A stretch of 64,000 bases of DNA from assembly GCA_029263715.1 (NCBI GenBank), contig JAJUFP010000004.1, positions 124,001-188,000 of the forward strand. Direction: 5' to 3'. The notes beneath the pieces were generated by a model. That model searched no databases. It had not been told where the DNA came from and worked only from the letters and a program-made list of their open reading frames with translations. Below are positions 17,931 through 26,375 of the stretch, one piece after another. The position numbers were made by a program, and so were the translations under genes. Each line of letters opens with the position of its first letter. Positions within the stretch are counted from its first letter, which is position 1. The stretch comes from Nitrososphaera sp. (GTDB lineage Archaea; Thermoproteota; Nitrososphaeria; Nitrososphaerales; Nitrososphaeraceae).

Positions 17931-18090
17931 TCTCGACGTACACCTTTGAGCCGATCTTGTAGTGGATTTCTTCGATAAATTTTGCATTATCGATCACCGG
18001 CGATTCCAGATTTCCTCCACACACGGGTATGCCAACAAACGCAGCGTCTTCCTCTAGCTTTTGTTCTTGTTGCAAAGTCAAGTTTTCCAT
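17920..18090 (-). CDS. Small hypothetical protein, 56 aa
   Basis: Frame from ATG 18090 to TGA 17920, giving a Glu/Gln-rich start (MENLTLQQEQKLEED) and a beta-rich end (YKIGSKVYVENAD). One cysteine is present. A strong TATA-like TTATATATA sits about 27 nt before the start, as expected for a leaderless mRNA. It overlaps the next gene by 11 nt, so the two form a minimal operon. No family is recognised. Confidence 0.55.
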   Translation of the reverse strand: MENLTLQQEQKLEEDAAFVGIPVCGGNLESPVIDNAKFIEEIHYKIGSKVYVENAD

Positions 18091-18307
18091 AGCAACCAAT
18101 CAAATTTTTTTCATATATATAACTAACGACAGTTGCAGAACTGAGATAGTGATTCTAAGCAGGTTTTGGCCATGGTGTTGGAGCTAAGCCTTACATCGTG
18201 ACCAAGCGATCGTGAACGACGCGAATCGGTTGCCTCATTTCCCAGTTGATCGCATCAAAAAGGTAGGCTAGCGATACGCCTAGTCCATGCAAGTCTCGTG
18301 GATATTG

Positions 18308-18577
18308 TCAGGTAGCCGGCATGACGCTTTCGATTTCGCTCAGCCAGATGTTTCCCTGTTCTGTAATGATCCACAGTCGCCGATTTTCTTCCTTTATCCA
18401 GTTGAGATTTTGCATGAATTTCAGGAATTTCTTTACAGTTTGCTCTTCAGTGCGGAGTTCTGCAACCAGCTCGCCGGTAGAGTTTTTCCCTTCCCTTATC
18501 TTTTCTAGCACGCAGATAACCTGCTGAAGGTCGGATGACCGATCGAATTTGCTGGTAAAGTCAATCGATGCAGTCAT
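18308..18577 (-). CDS. Small winged-helix-like protein, 89 aa
   Basis: Product of 89 aa resembling archaeal winged-helix regulators. It has helix LQQVICVLEKIREG, helix STGELVAELRTEEQTVKKFLKFMQ, then the wing RLWIITEQGNIWLSEIE. The 'TEQG..WL' wing is typical of small archaeal wHTH proteins. It lies apart from other genes on this strand, 335 nt from the divergent tail sheath gene. It may regulate that gene, but this is only a positional guess. Confidence 0.65.
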   Translation of the reverse strand: MTASIDFTSKFDRSSDLQQVICVLEKIREGKNSTGELVAELRTEEQTVKKFLKFMQNLNWIKEENRRLWIITEQGNIWLSEIESVMPAT

Positions 18578-18911
18578 ACCATTTCATACGGCGATCATCG
18601 ATATAAGCAATCTGGTGGAAATCCAAACAGATGTTAAAAGCGGCCAGGTGTTCGAAGTGTATATCATAATTGAAAGTTGAAACTTTTGCAGACACGAGCT
18701 GCAGGTAAGGGCCCACCGAAAGAATTTTCTTGTGCCTTCTCTGAATTTTTCATCTAAAAGGCATGGAAAATTTTCGAATATCAACAAATTGAAATTTCTT
18801 ACGGTTGCAATTTTGTCTCATTGGATAAGCCTGATGCCATCAGCTGGATATGACGTAAACAAATCTTGAATATCCAGTAAAGCGGTTTATAGCTGACACT
18901 AGTGAAATAGA
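18578..18911. other. Intergenic region between wHTH gene and tail-sheath gene
   Basis: 334 nt without a convincing gene. The right end holds a TATA-like GGTTTATAG (about 18884-18892), about 24 nt before the ATG of the sheath gene. The rest is AT-rich with short unrelated oligo-A/T runs. I see no tRNA, no repeat and no attachment-site duplication. Confidence 0.5.
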
Positions 18912-20447
18912 ATGCCAGTAAATCTGACAAATCCGGGTATATACATCGAAGAAATTACCGTTATCAGGACGATTCTCGGAGTCAGTACCTCTACAACCGC
19001 ATTTATCGGAAGAGCGCGAAAGGGGCCGGTAAACAAACCAACCACCATCCACAGCTTTGCAGAGTTTGAGAATTTGTTTGGCGGATTGTGGAAGCAAAGC
19101 ACCATGAGCTATGCCGTACACCAGTACTTTCTCAACGGAGGTAGGGATGTATTAATTGTGCGTGTCATTAATGGCGGCGTCAAGGCCAAATTTGAAAACA
19201 AAGCAGGGAAAGGAATAACGTTCAAGGCTGCAAACGAAGGCCAGTGGGCAAATGCGCTCAGAATAACGGTAGAGAAGGCGGATAAAAAGGGCAGAAAAAG
19301 TCTATTCAACATAAGGGTGAAAGAAAGGACAGGAGATTCTGGGGACCCCAAGAAGAACTATATCGAACTTGAGTCGTTTCTTAACGTCTCTTTTATCAAA
19401 AATCACACAAGAAACGTAAGGAAGGTGCTCAAAGAATCCAGTCTTGTGCGCGTGAGATTGTCCCCCAGGACAAGGCCTCGCAGAAAGCTTGATTTTGATG
19501 TCGTAGTAAAGGGTGATGACGGCAACGACCTGCAAGATGCCGATCTCGTAGGAGACAAAGACAAAAAGACAGGCATATACGCGCTGGACAAGGCAGACAC
19601 ATTTAACATTCTGTGCATCCCATCGCCCAGCTCACGGGGTCAGGCCGCCCATTCTGGGCTGTATACCAACGTTTACACGAACGCGATAGAATACTGCAAG
19701 AAAAGACGCGCGATGTTGATGGTTGATCCTCCTAGTGACTGGGTCTCCCAAGTCGATCCAACAAGCAAAACCATTGTTATTGACAATTTGGGTCTTGCAC
19801 GAAGCGAAAATGCTGCAATATACTTTCCGCGCATCAAGGCACCTGATCCGCTGGACAGTAACCAAGCGGGTTTGTTTTCTCCATGCGGCGCGGCTGCAGG
19901 AATAATTGCTAGGACAGACACGCAGCGCGGTGTATGGAAGGCGCCGGCTGGAACTGAGGCAGTAATTTCAGGTGCATCCGATCTGCAAATCCGTCTTACA
20001 GATCAGGATAGCGATAGCTTGAACCGGCAAGGCATTAACTGCCTGCGAATATTGCCTGCCGGCATAGTCGTTTGGAGAGCCCGTACAATGATGGGTGTCG
20101 AAAGCCTTGCAAGCGAGTGGAAGTATCTGCCTGTTAGAAGGTTAGCGCTTTACATCGAGGAATCCCTGCATCGCGGCACCCAGTGGACCGTCTTTGAACC
20201 TAATGATGAGGGACTCTGGTCAGAACTTCGGCTCAGCATAGGCGCCTTCATGCAGGATCTTTTCAGAAAAGGTGCGTTCCAAGGAAGCGTACCTAAGGAG
20301 GCATACTTTGTCAAATGCGACAAGGAGACGACAACCCAAACAGACATCGACAGAGGCATAGTCAACATAATGGTGGGATTTGCACCATTAAGGAAATCCG
20401 AATTTGTAATCTTGAAGATCCAGCAGCGGGCTGGATTGCAAAGCTAG
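18912..20447 (+). CDS. Contractile-tail sheath protein (phage or eCIS type), orphan
   Basis: 511-aa protein of the tail sheath family that forms the contracting outer tube of myovirus tails and extracellular contractile injection systems. The N-terminus NLTNPGIYIEEI and the domain STSTTAFIGRARKGPVNKP are typical. So is the C-terminal block from about residue 375 to 505, including INCLRILPAGIVVWRARTM and YLPVRRLALYIEESL. That block ends with the strand-exchange region (FAPLRKSEFVILKIQQ). No tube, baseplate, spike, ATPase or tape-measure gene is present near it. It may be a remnant, or one part of a system encoded elsewhere. Confidence 0.88.
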   Translation: MPVNLTNPGIYIEEITVIRTILGVSTSTTAFIGRARKGPVNKPTTIHSFAEFENLFGGLWKQSTMSYAVHQYFLNGGRDVLIVRVINGGVKAKFENKAGKGITFKAANEGQWANALRITVEKADKKGRKSLFNIRVKERTGDSGDPKKNYIELESFLNVSFIKNHTRNVRKVLKESSLVRVRLSPRTRPRRKLDFDVVVKGDDGNDLQDADLVGDKDKKTGIYALDKADTFNILCIPSPSSRGQAAHSGLYTNVYTNAIEYCKKRRAMLMVDPPSDWVSQVDPTSKTIVIDNLGLARSENAAIYFPRIKAPDPLDSNQAGLFSPCGAAAGIIARTDTQRGVWKAPAGTEAVISGASDLQIRLTDQDSDSLNRQGINCLRILPAGIVVWRARTMMGVESLASEWKYLPVRRLALYIEESLHRGTQWTVFEPNDEGLWSELRLSIGAFMQDLFRKGAFQGSVPKEAYFVKCDKETTTQTDIDRGIVNIMVGFAPLRKSEFVILKIQQRAGLQS

Positions 20448-20488
20448 TGGCTGCAAACACGCACCGGTTCCAACTACAGATGTGTGGT

Positions 20489-22267
20489 CTAGACATCGGT
20501 TTCTGTCCTTGTTTCAGGACGCACCTTGAGCTGGCGCTTGTACATGGCTATCACCTCCTCAACGGTGGTGGCATCCTCCGGTTCCTTGTCGTCCCGTATG
20601 CGGCCGGTGAACTTGGGAAAGCGCAATGCCAGCCCGTAGCCTTCACGGATGGCATTTTTGGCCGCCGTATGCGAGGGGCTCAAGGTAATTTCCGAAGCGA
20701 TGACTTCGATCACCATCTTGGGCTCAAACCATACGTCCATCTCCATGCCGGTATCCACGCGGGCGTGTCGCTGGTGGATGATGTGTTTTTCCAGCTCCTT
20801 GTAAAACTGTTCAAGGTGCTCATCGGTAAAGCCCGTGCCCACCTTTGAGACGCTGCGAAACATGTCCTCGTTGTGGTCGTACGAGGCAAGCAAGAGCGCG
20901 CCGTACTTGCCGACGCGCCGGCCCCGGCCGTGCAGCGCCCCCACGATGACAAGGTCCAAGGTGTCTGCCAGCTCGTTCTGGTACTCGCGCTTGAGTTTGA
21001 CCCAGGCGTAGCCCCTTGCCCCGGCCCGGTACGTGCTGGACAAGTGCTTTATCATCACGCCCTCGCAGCCGTTCTCGATGGCAGAGGCCATGAACTGTTC
21101 TATCTCCTCTACCTTTGTGGCAACCATCTGCGGAACTATGTTTATCATCTGATCGGTACCATTTTTCAAGACCCTAGTCAGGAGCTTTCGCCGGTCCTGA
21201 TATGAAAGATCTATCTTGCCCTTGCCGTCCAGGTACAGTATGTCAAACAGGTTTATCACCACCGGATAGCTCTCGACGGCCTCTTTGACGCCGTGCTTTC
21301 GCCTTCTGTGCATAAGCTCCTGGAAGGGCAGGTACTCTCCGGTCTGCTGGTTGACGGCCACAACTTCCCCCTCAAGGATGGCTTCTTTTGCCTTGATGGA
21401 CGTGCTGGCCTTTGTCACGTCCGGATAGTGGTTGGTTATCTTTTCCAGCCTTCTTGAAAACAGCTCAACCCTGTCGTGGGCCTTGTGTATCTGTACTCGC
21501 TCGCCGTCCAGCTTGTACTCGACTGCTGCTTTTCCCTCCATTCTTTCCATGGCTTCGCCGGCGTTTATCACCCGCTCTGCCAGCATCGGCCGGATGGGCT
21601 TGAACAGGGTTATCTGCAGGGACTTGACTGCCTCAAGACCCTTGCTTGCCAGAAGCTTGGCCACGGCCCCCAGGTCGCTTGAGACGTTGTACGCGTTTTC
21701 AAGTATCTGTCGGTTTGCCTTGTCGCCGGTGAACGCCAGGGCCAGCGCGTCAAGAACTGTATAGTCGGCTATTCCAAGCCTCAAGGACCCCATCACGAAT
21801 TTCATGATGTACCGGCCCTCCCTCGGGCTGGCGTCGTTAAGCAGGCTGCTTACGTATCGGAGTTTGGTGTCCTGCGATCCCGGGCCGGTGGTTCTGGCTA
21901 TTTTGTCAAAGGTGTTGTAAACCCGCTCCACGGTCATGGACTCTGAAAAAAGGGTTTCCTGACCCTTGCTGGTCATGGCCTTTCCAGCCGTGTCGCCGAT
22001 GTCCCCGGTTTCCCTATAGATAGCCTCTATTTTTGAAAGATTCTTGCCGGAGGAATTGGCTATGGCTCGAAGGGCCATCCTTTCTGCAAGGCCCATCTCT
22101 ATCCCTTCATAGTCGGGATAGAGCTTGCCCTGGATTAGATAAGTGATCTTGTCTATCAGGTCCACCGGGGTCTTTTTGAAAAGCTGAACAAGGTGATCGG
22201 TAAGCGCCAACCTGCTGGATGTCTGCTCCATCTGCTCAAAGGTCTCGACCAGCAAGGAAAAGTCCAT
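20489..22267 (-). CDS. lig: ATP-dependent DNA ligase
   Basis: Seals nicks during replication and repair. The 592-aa product has the archaeal type I ligase layout: a helical DNA-binding domain (1-215), then the adenylation domain with the lysine nucleophile K252 in EYKLDGER. Further motifs EAILEGEVVAV, EGVMIKHL and YAWVKLKREY follow. The C-terminal OB domain includes the region VIVGALHGRGRR. Length and motif spacing match the family. It is convergent with the sheath gene and divergent from rps25e. Confidence 0.95.
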   Translation of the reverse strand: MDFSLLVETFEQMEQTSSRLALTDHLVQLFKKTPVDLIDKITYLIQGKLYPDYEGIEMGLAERMALRAIANSSGKNLSKIEAIYRETGDIGDTAGKAMTSKGQETLFSESMTVERVYNTFDKIARTTGPGSQDTKLRYVSSLLNDASPREGRYIMKFVMGSLRLGIADYTVLDALALAFTGDKANRQILENAYNVSSDLGAVAKLLASKGLEAVKSLQITLFKPIRPMLAERVINAGEAMERMEGKAAVEYKLDGERVQIHKAHDRVELFSRRLEKITNHYPDVTKASTSIKAKEAILEGEVVAVNQQTGEYLPFQELMHRRRKHGVKEAVESYPVVINLFDILYLDGKGKIDLSYQDRRKLLTRVLKNGTDQMINIVPQMVATKVEEIEQFMASAIENGCEGVMIKHLSSTYRAGARGYAWVKLKREYQNELADTLDLVIVGALHGRGRRVGKYGALLLASYDHNEDMFRSVSKVGTGFTDEHLEQFYKELEKHIIHQRHARVDTGMEMDVWFEPKMVIEVIASEITLSPSHTAAKNAIREGYGLALRFPKFTGRIRDDKEPEDATTVEEVIAMYKRQLKVRPETRTETDV

Positions 22268-22352
22268 TTTGTAGCATGTTGGTTACAGTCACGCTTTAAG
22301 TTTTGTTTTGACGAGTATGAATATTAAAGGGCTGCCGTACAACAAGGATGCA

Positions 22353-22676
22353 ATGGGCGGTAACAAGAAGAAACCGGTTGGTTCCCAGGAGAAGGGCGCT
22401 GCTACAGGCCCGGCTGGAGAGGTCAAGCCGGCAAAGGAAGAGAAGAAGGCGGGCAAGCCACAGCAGAGACAAAAGCTGGCAGTTATTCTCGAAGAACCGG
22501 CAGGCATGAAGGTCATCCAGGGTATGAAGAGCATAACGAACCAGTCAGTAGCCAGAGCAGCAGGAGTCAAGATCTCTGTTGCCAACACATTCCTCAAGAC
22601 CCTTGAATCAAAGGGAGTTGTGAGGCAGGTAGGCGGCTACAGCGGCCACAAGGTCTACGAACGCGTCAAGCAGTAG
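22353..22676 (+). CDS. rps25e: Ribosomal protein S25e
   Basis: Archaeal/eukaryotic small-subunit protein with a winged-helix fold. The N-terminus MGGNKKKPVGSQEKG is low complexity, Lys/Gly/Ala-rich and longer than usual. The conserved core follows: GMKSITNQSVARAAGVKISV, then LKTLESKGVVRQVGGYSGH. ATG at 22353 is chosen because a TATA-like GAATATTAAAG lies about 28 nt upstream. An in-frame start 15 codons earlier would overlap that box. It is convergent with the cyclophilin-like gene, overlapping it by 11 nt. Confidence 0.9.
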   Translation: MGGNKKKPVGSQEKGAATGPAGEVKPAKEEKKAGKPQQRQKLAVILEEPAGMKVIQGMKSITNQSVARAAGVKISVANTFLKTLESKGVVRQVGGYSGHKVYERVKQ

Positions 22677-23055
22677 GTTTTTTCACTGTCAGCACATCTC
22701 CCGGCTGGCAGGATTCTATGATTTCTATATTTGTCAGTATCTTCCCTATGGGGTTCATGGGCCGAACCGTTGAGTCTTTTAGAAAGAAGCAAAGCGCGCC
22801 GTTGGACGTCAGCAGGGCCATATCACCGCGCTTGAACTGCGTTCTCTGCTTTTCTGCTCCTATGGTCAGGCCAGTTTCTATATACACAAACCTGTCCTCG
22901 AATCGATGAACCCTGTCCTGCAGAGGCACACCCTTGAGTATAGAGCCGGCAGTCAGCGGCGCCAGGTGCCTAACCAGCTCGCATTCGCCGGAGCCCTTGC
23001 TGGTTATTTCGAACACTAGTCTGAGTCTTGATACCGAACCGGTAGAACTGGCCAT
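22666..23055 (-). CDS. Cyclophilin-like fold protein
   Basis: 129-aa protein matching the archaeal/bacterial cyclophilin-like (TM1367-type) family. It begins RLRLVFEITSKGSGECELVRHLAP and continues with PLQDRVHRFEDRFVYIETGL and KRGDMALLTSNGALCFFL, then PMNPIGKIL. The fold resembles peptidyl-prolyl isomerases, but the catalytic residues of cyclophilins are not conserved in this family, so the activity is unknown. ATG at 23055 fits homology. The longer in-frame extension to 23187 is hydrophobic and unlikely. Confidence 0.8.
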   Translation of the reverse strand: MASSTGSVSRLRLVFEITSKGSGECELVRHLAPLTAGSILKGVPLQDRVHRFEDRFVYIETGLTIGAEKQRTQFKRGDMALLTSNGALCFFLKDSTVRPMNPIGKILTNIEIIESCQPGDVLTVKKPTA

Positions 23056-23190
23056 ATGCACAAGCAGGATCGTGTGATGAAAAAACGTTTCTGATGTCAG
23101 CAATTTGCTTAAATAAAAGCAGGGTCCGTGTATTAGGCTGTAGTACAATACCCCTATTGTAATTTGTCTAATTGGTCGGGCAAACATTTA

Positions 23191-23199
23191 ATTATATAT
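23191..23199 (+). promoter_or_regulatory. TATA box of rpoK
   Basis: ATTATATAT centred about 26 nt before the TTG start of rpoK. The distance places transcription start at or next to the start codon, so the mRNA is probably leaderless. The same geometry is seen at many genes in this window. Confidence 0.6.
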
Positions 23200-23220
23200 C
23201 CACTAAATTTTGCAATATTC

Positions 23221-23634
23221 TTGGTAGTCAAACATCCTGCTAAAAAACCGGCTACACAGAAAAAAACAGCTTCCAAAGCCAAGAAGGTAGAGGAGCCCAA
23301 GGAAGTCGAGGATACCAAGAAATCTACCCGTCCAGAAGACGAAGTTGTCACATACCGCGAGGTCGAATACGAGCTTAGGGAGATTGCCGCGCAGGACAGC
23401 AAGATCCTGATAGGACTTCCGTGGCTGACAAGATTTGAGCGTGCAAGGATAACCGGGGCAAGAGCACTCCAGCTGTCTTTAGGAGCGCCACCGCTGATCA
23501 AGCCAGAAGGGATAAGCGGCTCGATAAACATCGCGATGGCAGAGATAGATCATAGAGCCCTGCCAATATCCATAAGGCGCGTCCTTCCAAACGGACTTTA
23601 TCAGGACATCCCCATAGAGTGGATGAAGCACTAG
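23221..23634 (+). CDS. rpoK: DNA-directed RNA polymerase subunit K (Rpb6/omega homologue)
   Basis: Small assembly subunit of archaeal RNA polymerase. The 137-aa product has a Lys/Glu-rich N-terminal extension of about 45 residues. The conserved RpoK core follows: LPWLTRFERARITGARALQL, then GAPPLI, IAMAEIDHRALPISIRR and LPNG. Start TTG 23221 is set by the TATA box at 23191-23199. The core is slightly longer at the N-terminus than most RpoK proteins. It is convergent with a regulator gene and overlaps it by 4 nt. Confidence 0.92.
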   Translation: MVVKHPAKKPATQKKTASKAKKVEEPKEVEDTKKSTRPEDEVVTYREVEYELREIAAQDSKILIGLPWLTRFERARITGARALQLSLGAPPLIKPEGISGSINIAMAEIDHRALPISIRRVLPNGLYQDIPIEWMKH

Positions 23635-24467
23635 ACCTCTTTTAGATGACTTTCATCAAATATGTCTGCCCCGTACAACCGGTAGCGGAAGTAGTCAAGG
23701 CACCATTCATGGAAGATCTCGTCTGAGCTGTAGAATATCATGTTCATGTCGGTCTCGCCGCGCTGCGTTGGAAACAGGACAGCTGCCTGTTTTTCGTTCA
23801 GGATCACGGCCACCTGAACGCGGTCAACCATCTTTCTTTCAATGGCGCCCTTGTTGAGGAGCTCATTATGCCCCAATTTTTTCAGCAGGTCCTTGCGGCC
23901 TTTGGGGATAATGACGTTTCGCGGCAGAATGTAGCTGTATTTTATTCCGTTCTCCTTGACCCGGGTGAGCGCCGGCTCTATCAGGTCGATGGGCACCTGC
24001 GGCACTATCTCGTAGATGTACTTGTCTGCCTGCCGGTAGATGTCCTTCCAGCGCTCCAGGATTGCCACCACGCCTTTGACGAATTCGCAGCGGTCCAGGG
24101 CTCCAAGGCGCATGATGAACTTGATTGGAAGCTCACCCAGAATGTGTTCAGAAAAGTAATCCTTGTGTTTTGAGAGATAGTTGAAGGTGGGGATCTGCTT
24201 GATGATCGTGTTGCCAAAGGTTGTCAGAGAGAATATGCCCTCTGGATCTTTTTCTATCAGGCCAGCATCCTGAAGCCGATTGACGTTCCTGTGGGCCTCC
24301 TGCATTGTTATGTTGAGATCCTTGGCCAGCTGCGAGATCTTGGCCCGCTTTTCGTTCAGCTTGAATATGATGGATAAACGCTGCTCGCTGGCCAGTTCAA
24401 AGAATGTCTTTTCTGTATTGGTAAAAGCGCCGACTTGATCGGAGTCAACAGTCCCCGCTGAAGACAT
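23631..24467 (-). CDS. ArsR-like/FilR1-type transcriptional regulator
   Basis: 278-aa archaeal regulator. Residues about 20-75 form a winged helix (EQRLSIIFKLNEKRAKISQL, then AKDLNITMQEAHRNVNRLQ). The rest resembles the ligand-sensing middle domain of methanogenesis regulator FilR1 (DUF1724-type), with YEIVPQVPIDLIEP and LPRNVIIPKGRKD. A TATA-like TTTAAAAC precedes the ATG by about 25 nt. The ligand and targets are unknown. Thaumarchaeota have multiple members of this family. Confidence 0.82.
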   Translation of the reverse strand: MSSAGTVDSDQVGAFTNTEKTFFELASEQRLSIIFKLNEKRAKISQLAKDLNITMQEAHRNVNRLQDAGLIEKDPEGIFSLTTFGNTIIKQIPTFNYLSKHKDYFSEHILGELPIKFIMRLGALDRCEFVKGVVAILERWKDIYRQADKYIYEIVPQVPIDLIEPALTRVKENGIKYSYILPRNVIIPKGRKDLLKKLGHNELLNKGAIERKMVDRVQVAVILNEKQAAVLFPTQRGETDMNMIFYSSDEIFHEWCLDYFRYRLYGADIFDESHLKEV

Positions 24468-24505
24468 ACCATTGGATCAATCCGGCATTGTTTTAAACCT
24501 TGCAC

Positions 24506-24724
24506 CTAGTAGTGAGTATGTTCCTCGGAATGAGGGTGCATGCGATTCTTCCTTTGTGTAGAGATTACACCAAGGACTATCAGGCCGATGCCTATGGCCA
24601 ATAGGATGTAGTCTGCCGGCAGTGCCACGGCCCATATTGGATGAACCGATCCTGCGTAAATGAACAGGATTGCAAGAAAGGTTAAAGCAGCACCTGCTAC
24701 GGTTTCGCCGCTGAGTCTTTCCAT
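24506..24724 (-). CDS. Small two-helix membrane protein, 72 aa
   Basis: Two hydrophobic helices (AGAALTFLAILFIYAGSV and ILLAIGIGLIVLGVIS), then a basic, His-rich tail RKNRMHPHSEEHTHY. The His cluster could bind metal. It lies between two regulator genes on the same strand, and the start is ATG 24724 with an AT-rich region behind it. The function is unknown. Confidence 0.6.
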   Translation of the reverse strand: MERLSGETVAGAALTFLAILFIYAGSVHPIWAVALPADYILLAIGIGLIVLGVISTQRKNRMHPHSEEHTHY

Positions 24725-24782
24725 TATAAAGGAAACCTTTGATTACATTATATTAATTTTATTGAAGAACGGATATGAGCAA

Positions 24783-25187
24783 TCACTGTTCGCGGACCAG
24801 CGTACCACGGCACTGCTCACAGATCTGCTCGTCGATATCTGATTCTATGCTGTGGTGCACATCGCAGATGATCAGAGTATAGCGCATGTAGTTGCAAAGG
24901 CCGATGAACTTGGCAAGGGTGCTTGGAGTGTACGCCCTGTTTGTGGACAGATCCCTGGCTATGTCGTCTATCATGCGCATCACTTCCCGGACGGACTCTA
25001 GTTTTGAGATAAGCTCCAGATCGCCCCTCGTGCCTCTGACGTAGTTGCTGACTGCCGCCTGCGTAATGCCGAGGACCTTGGCGACATCCTCTTCCTTAAG
25101 AGAGTATTCTTTGATGAGCTTGTTGGCCAGAATGGCCCGGACAGCAGGTATGAGGGATTTGGCCTCTATCTCTGAAGGAAGCAGCAT
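24783..25187 (-). CDS. Predicted archaeal HTH regulator with C-terminal cysteine motif
   Basis: 134-aa product with a helix-turn-helix: LKEEDVAKVLGITQAAVSNY, then VRGTRGD. This is followed by a helical linker and a C-terminal Cys/His set (CDVHH, then CEQC) that may bind zinc. This matches a family of predicted archaeal regulators (COG2522-like). ATG 25187 is preferred over the in-frame start seven codons upstream because TTTAAATAA lies about 27-30 nt before it. Confidence 0.8.
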   Translation of the reverse strand: MLLPSEIEAKSLIPAVRAILANKLIKEYSLKEEDVAKVLGITQAAVSNYVRGTRGDLELISKLESVREVMRMIDDIARDLSTNRAYTPSTLAKFIGLCNYMRYTLIICDVHHSIESDIDEQICEQCRGTLVREQ

Positions 25188-25294
25188 CTGTATGAAGAAA
25201 AACATCATTTTTTATTATTTAAAGGTTGTTAGCCGCGCTTAATTTTGCGTGCTGCATCTGGTATTTATAATCGGAATCTGTCATCTTAGCAGAA

Positions 25295-26323
25295 ATGAAG
25301 GCAGTCTTTGTCAAAGGCCGCGACACGGTTTCAGTTGACGAGGTAACAGTTCCCCGGATCACCAGCGAAGGTGACGTTCTAGTAAGAATGCGGGCCTGCG
25401 GCCTGTGCGGCTCGGACCTGGAAAAGATCTACGGCGAGTACGGTATGACGTCTGGCAGGCTTGGCCATGAGCCGGCCGGCGAAGTCGTGGCCGTCGGAAG
25501 CAATGTCAAAGGCTTTGCACCCGGAGACAGGGTCTTCATACATCACCATGTGCCCTGCTACTCATGTCATTACTGCCTGCATGGGGATTTCACCATGTGC
25601 CCCCAGTACCAGCAGAGCAACATCAACCCCTGCGGTCTGGCCGAACAGTTCATCGTTCCAGAGTGGAACGTGTCTAGGGGTGGGCTCATCAAACTTCCAG
25701 ACCAGATAACGTACGAGGAGGCTTCGCTTGTCGAGCCCCTTGCCTGCTGCATCAGGGCATGGAACAAGTGCCGCTTTCAGGCTGGCGACGACATTGCCGT
25801 GCTTGGAGCCGGGCCGGCCGGCCTTATGCATGTGATCCTGGCCAAGGCGTTTGGTGCGGGCAAGGTTTTCGTGCTTGACATAAACGATTTCAGGCTTGGC
25901 TACGCCGGCAGGTACAGCGTCAAGACCTTCAACTCCGCTGCTGAAGATACCGCGCAGAAGATAAAAGAGCAGACAGGTGGGCTCGGCGTGGATATTGCCG
26001 TGGTGGCCACCGGCAGCGTCAAGGCGCTGGTGCAGTCCTTTGACCTGACGCGGCGGGGCGGCCAGATCATGCTGTTTGGCGTGCCTCCAAAAGGCTCGCA
26101 GATGTCGTACGACATGAGCAGGCTGTATTCCAACGAGCATTCCATAATACCCAGCTATGCAGCGTCAGAGATAGAGACCAACCAGGCCATGAGGCTGATA
26201 GCTGAAAAGCGGATCGACATTGCATCCATAATAACTCACAGGTTTGACATCAGCAACGCCGGTGAGGCCTTCAGGTGTGCGCACGAGGCCAAGGACGCGA
26301 TGAAGATAATCGTCACCACCTGA
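25295..26323 (+). CDS. Zinc-dependent medium-chain dehydrogenase
   Basis: 342-aa member of the threonine/sorbitol dehydrogenase branch of the MDR family. Catalytic zinc ligands are visible in CGLCGSD, GHEPAGEV and the Glu of SLVEPLACC. Four structural zinc cysteines lie in the segment CYSCHYCLHGDFTMC. The Rossmann motif is LGAGPAG, with Asp in VLDIND, pointing to NAD. It is followed after 52 nt by a DhnA/LsrF-type aldolase gene on the same strand, so the pair may act on one sugar or polyol. The substrate is unknown. Confidence 0.88.
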   Translation: MKAVFVKGRDTVSVDEVTVPRITSEGDVLVRMRACGLCGSDLEKIYGEYGMTSGRLGHEPAGEVVAVGSNVKGFAPGDRVFIHHHVPCYSCHYCLHGDFTMCPQYQQSNINPCGLAEQFIVPEWNVSRGGLIKLPDQITYEEASLVEPLACCIRAWNKCRFQAGDDIAVLGAGPAGLMHVILAKAFGAGKVFVLDINDFRLGYAGRYSVKTFNSAAEDTAQKIKEQTGGLGVDIAVVATGSVKALVQSFDLTRRGGQIMLFGVPPKGSQMSYDMSRLYSNEHSIIPSYAASEIETNQAMRLIAEKRIDIASIITHRFDISNAGEAFRCAHEAKDAMKIIVTT

Positions 26324-26375
26324 GGCCGTAGAAACTATATATAATAAAATCCTCTCCAAAAATCCGGGATTATAA

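Noticed and set aside
18091..18307. Possible gene or RNA between two small minus-strand genes
   Set aside because: Frames are short and interrupted, and no RNA signature is visible.
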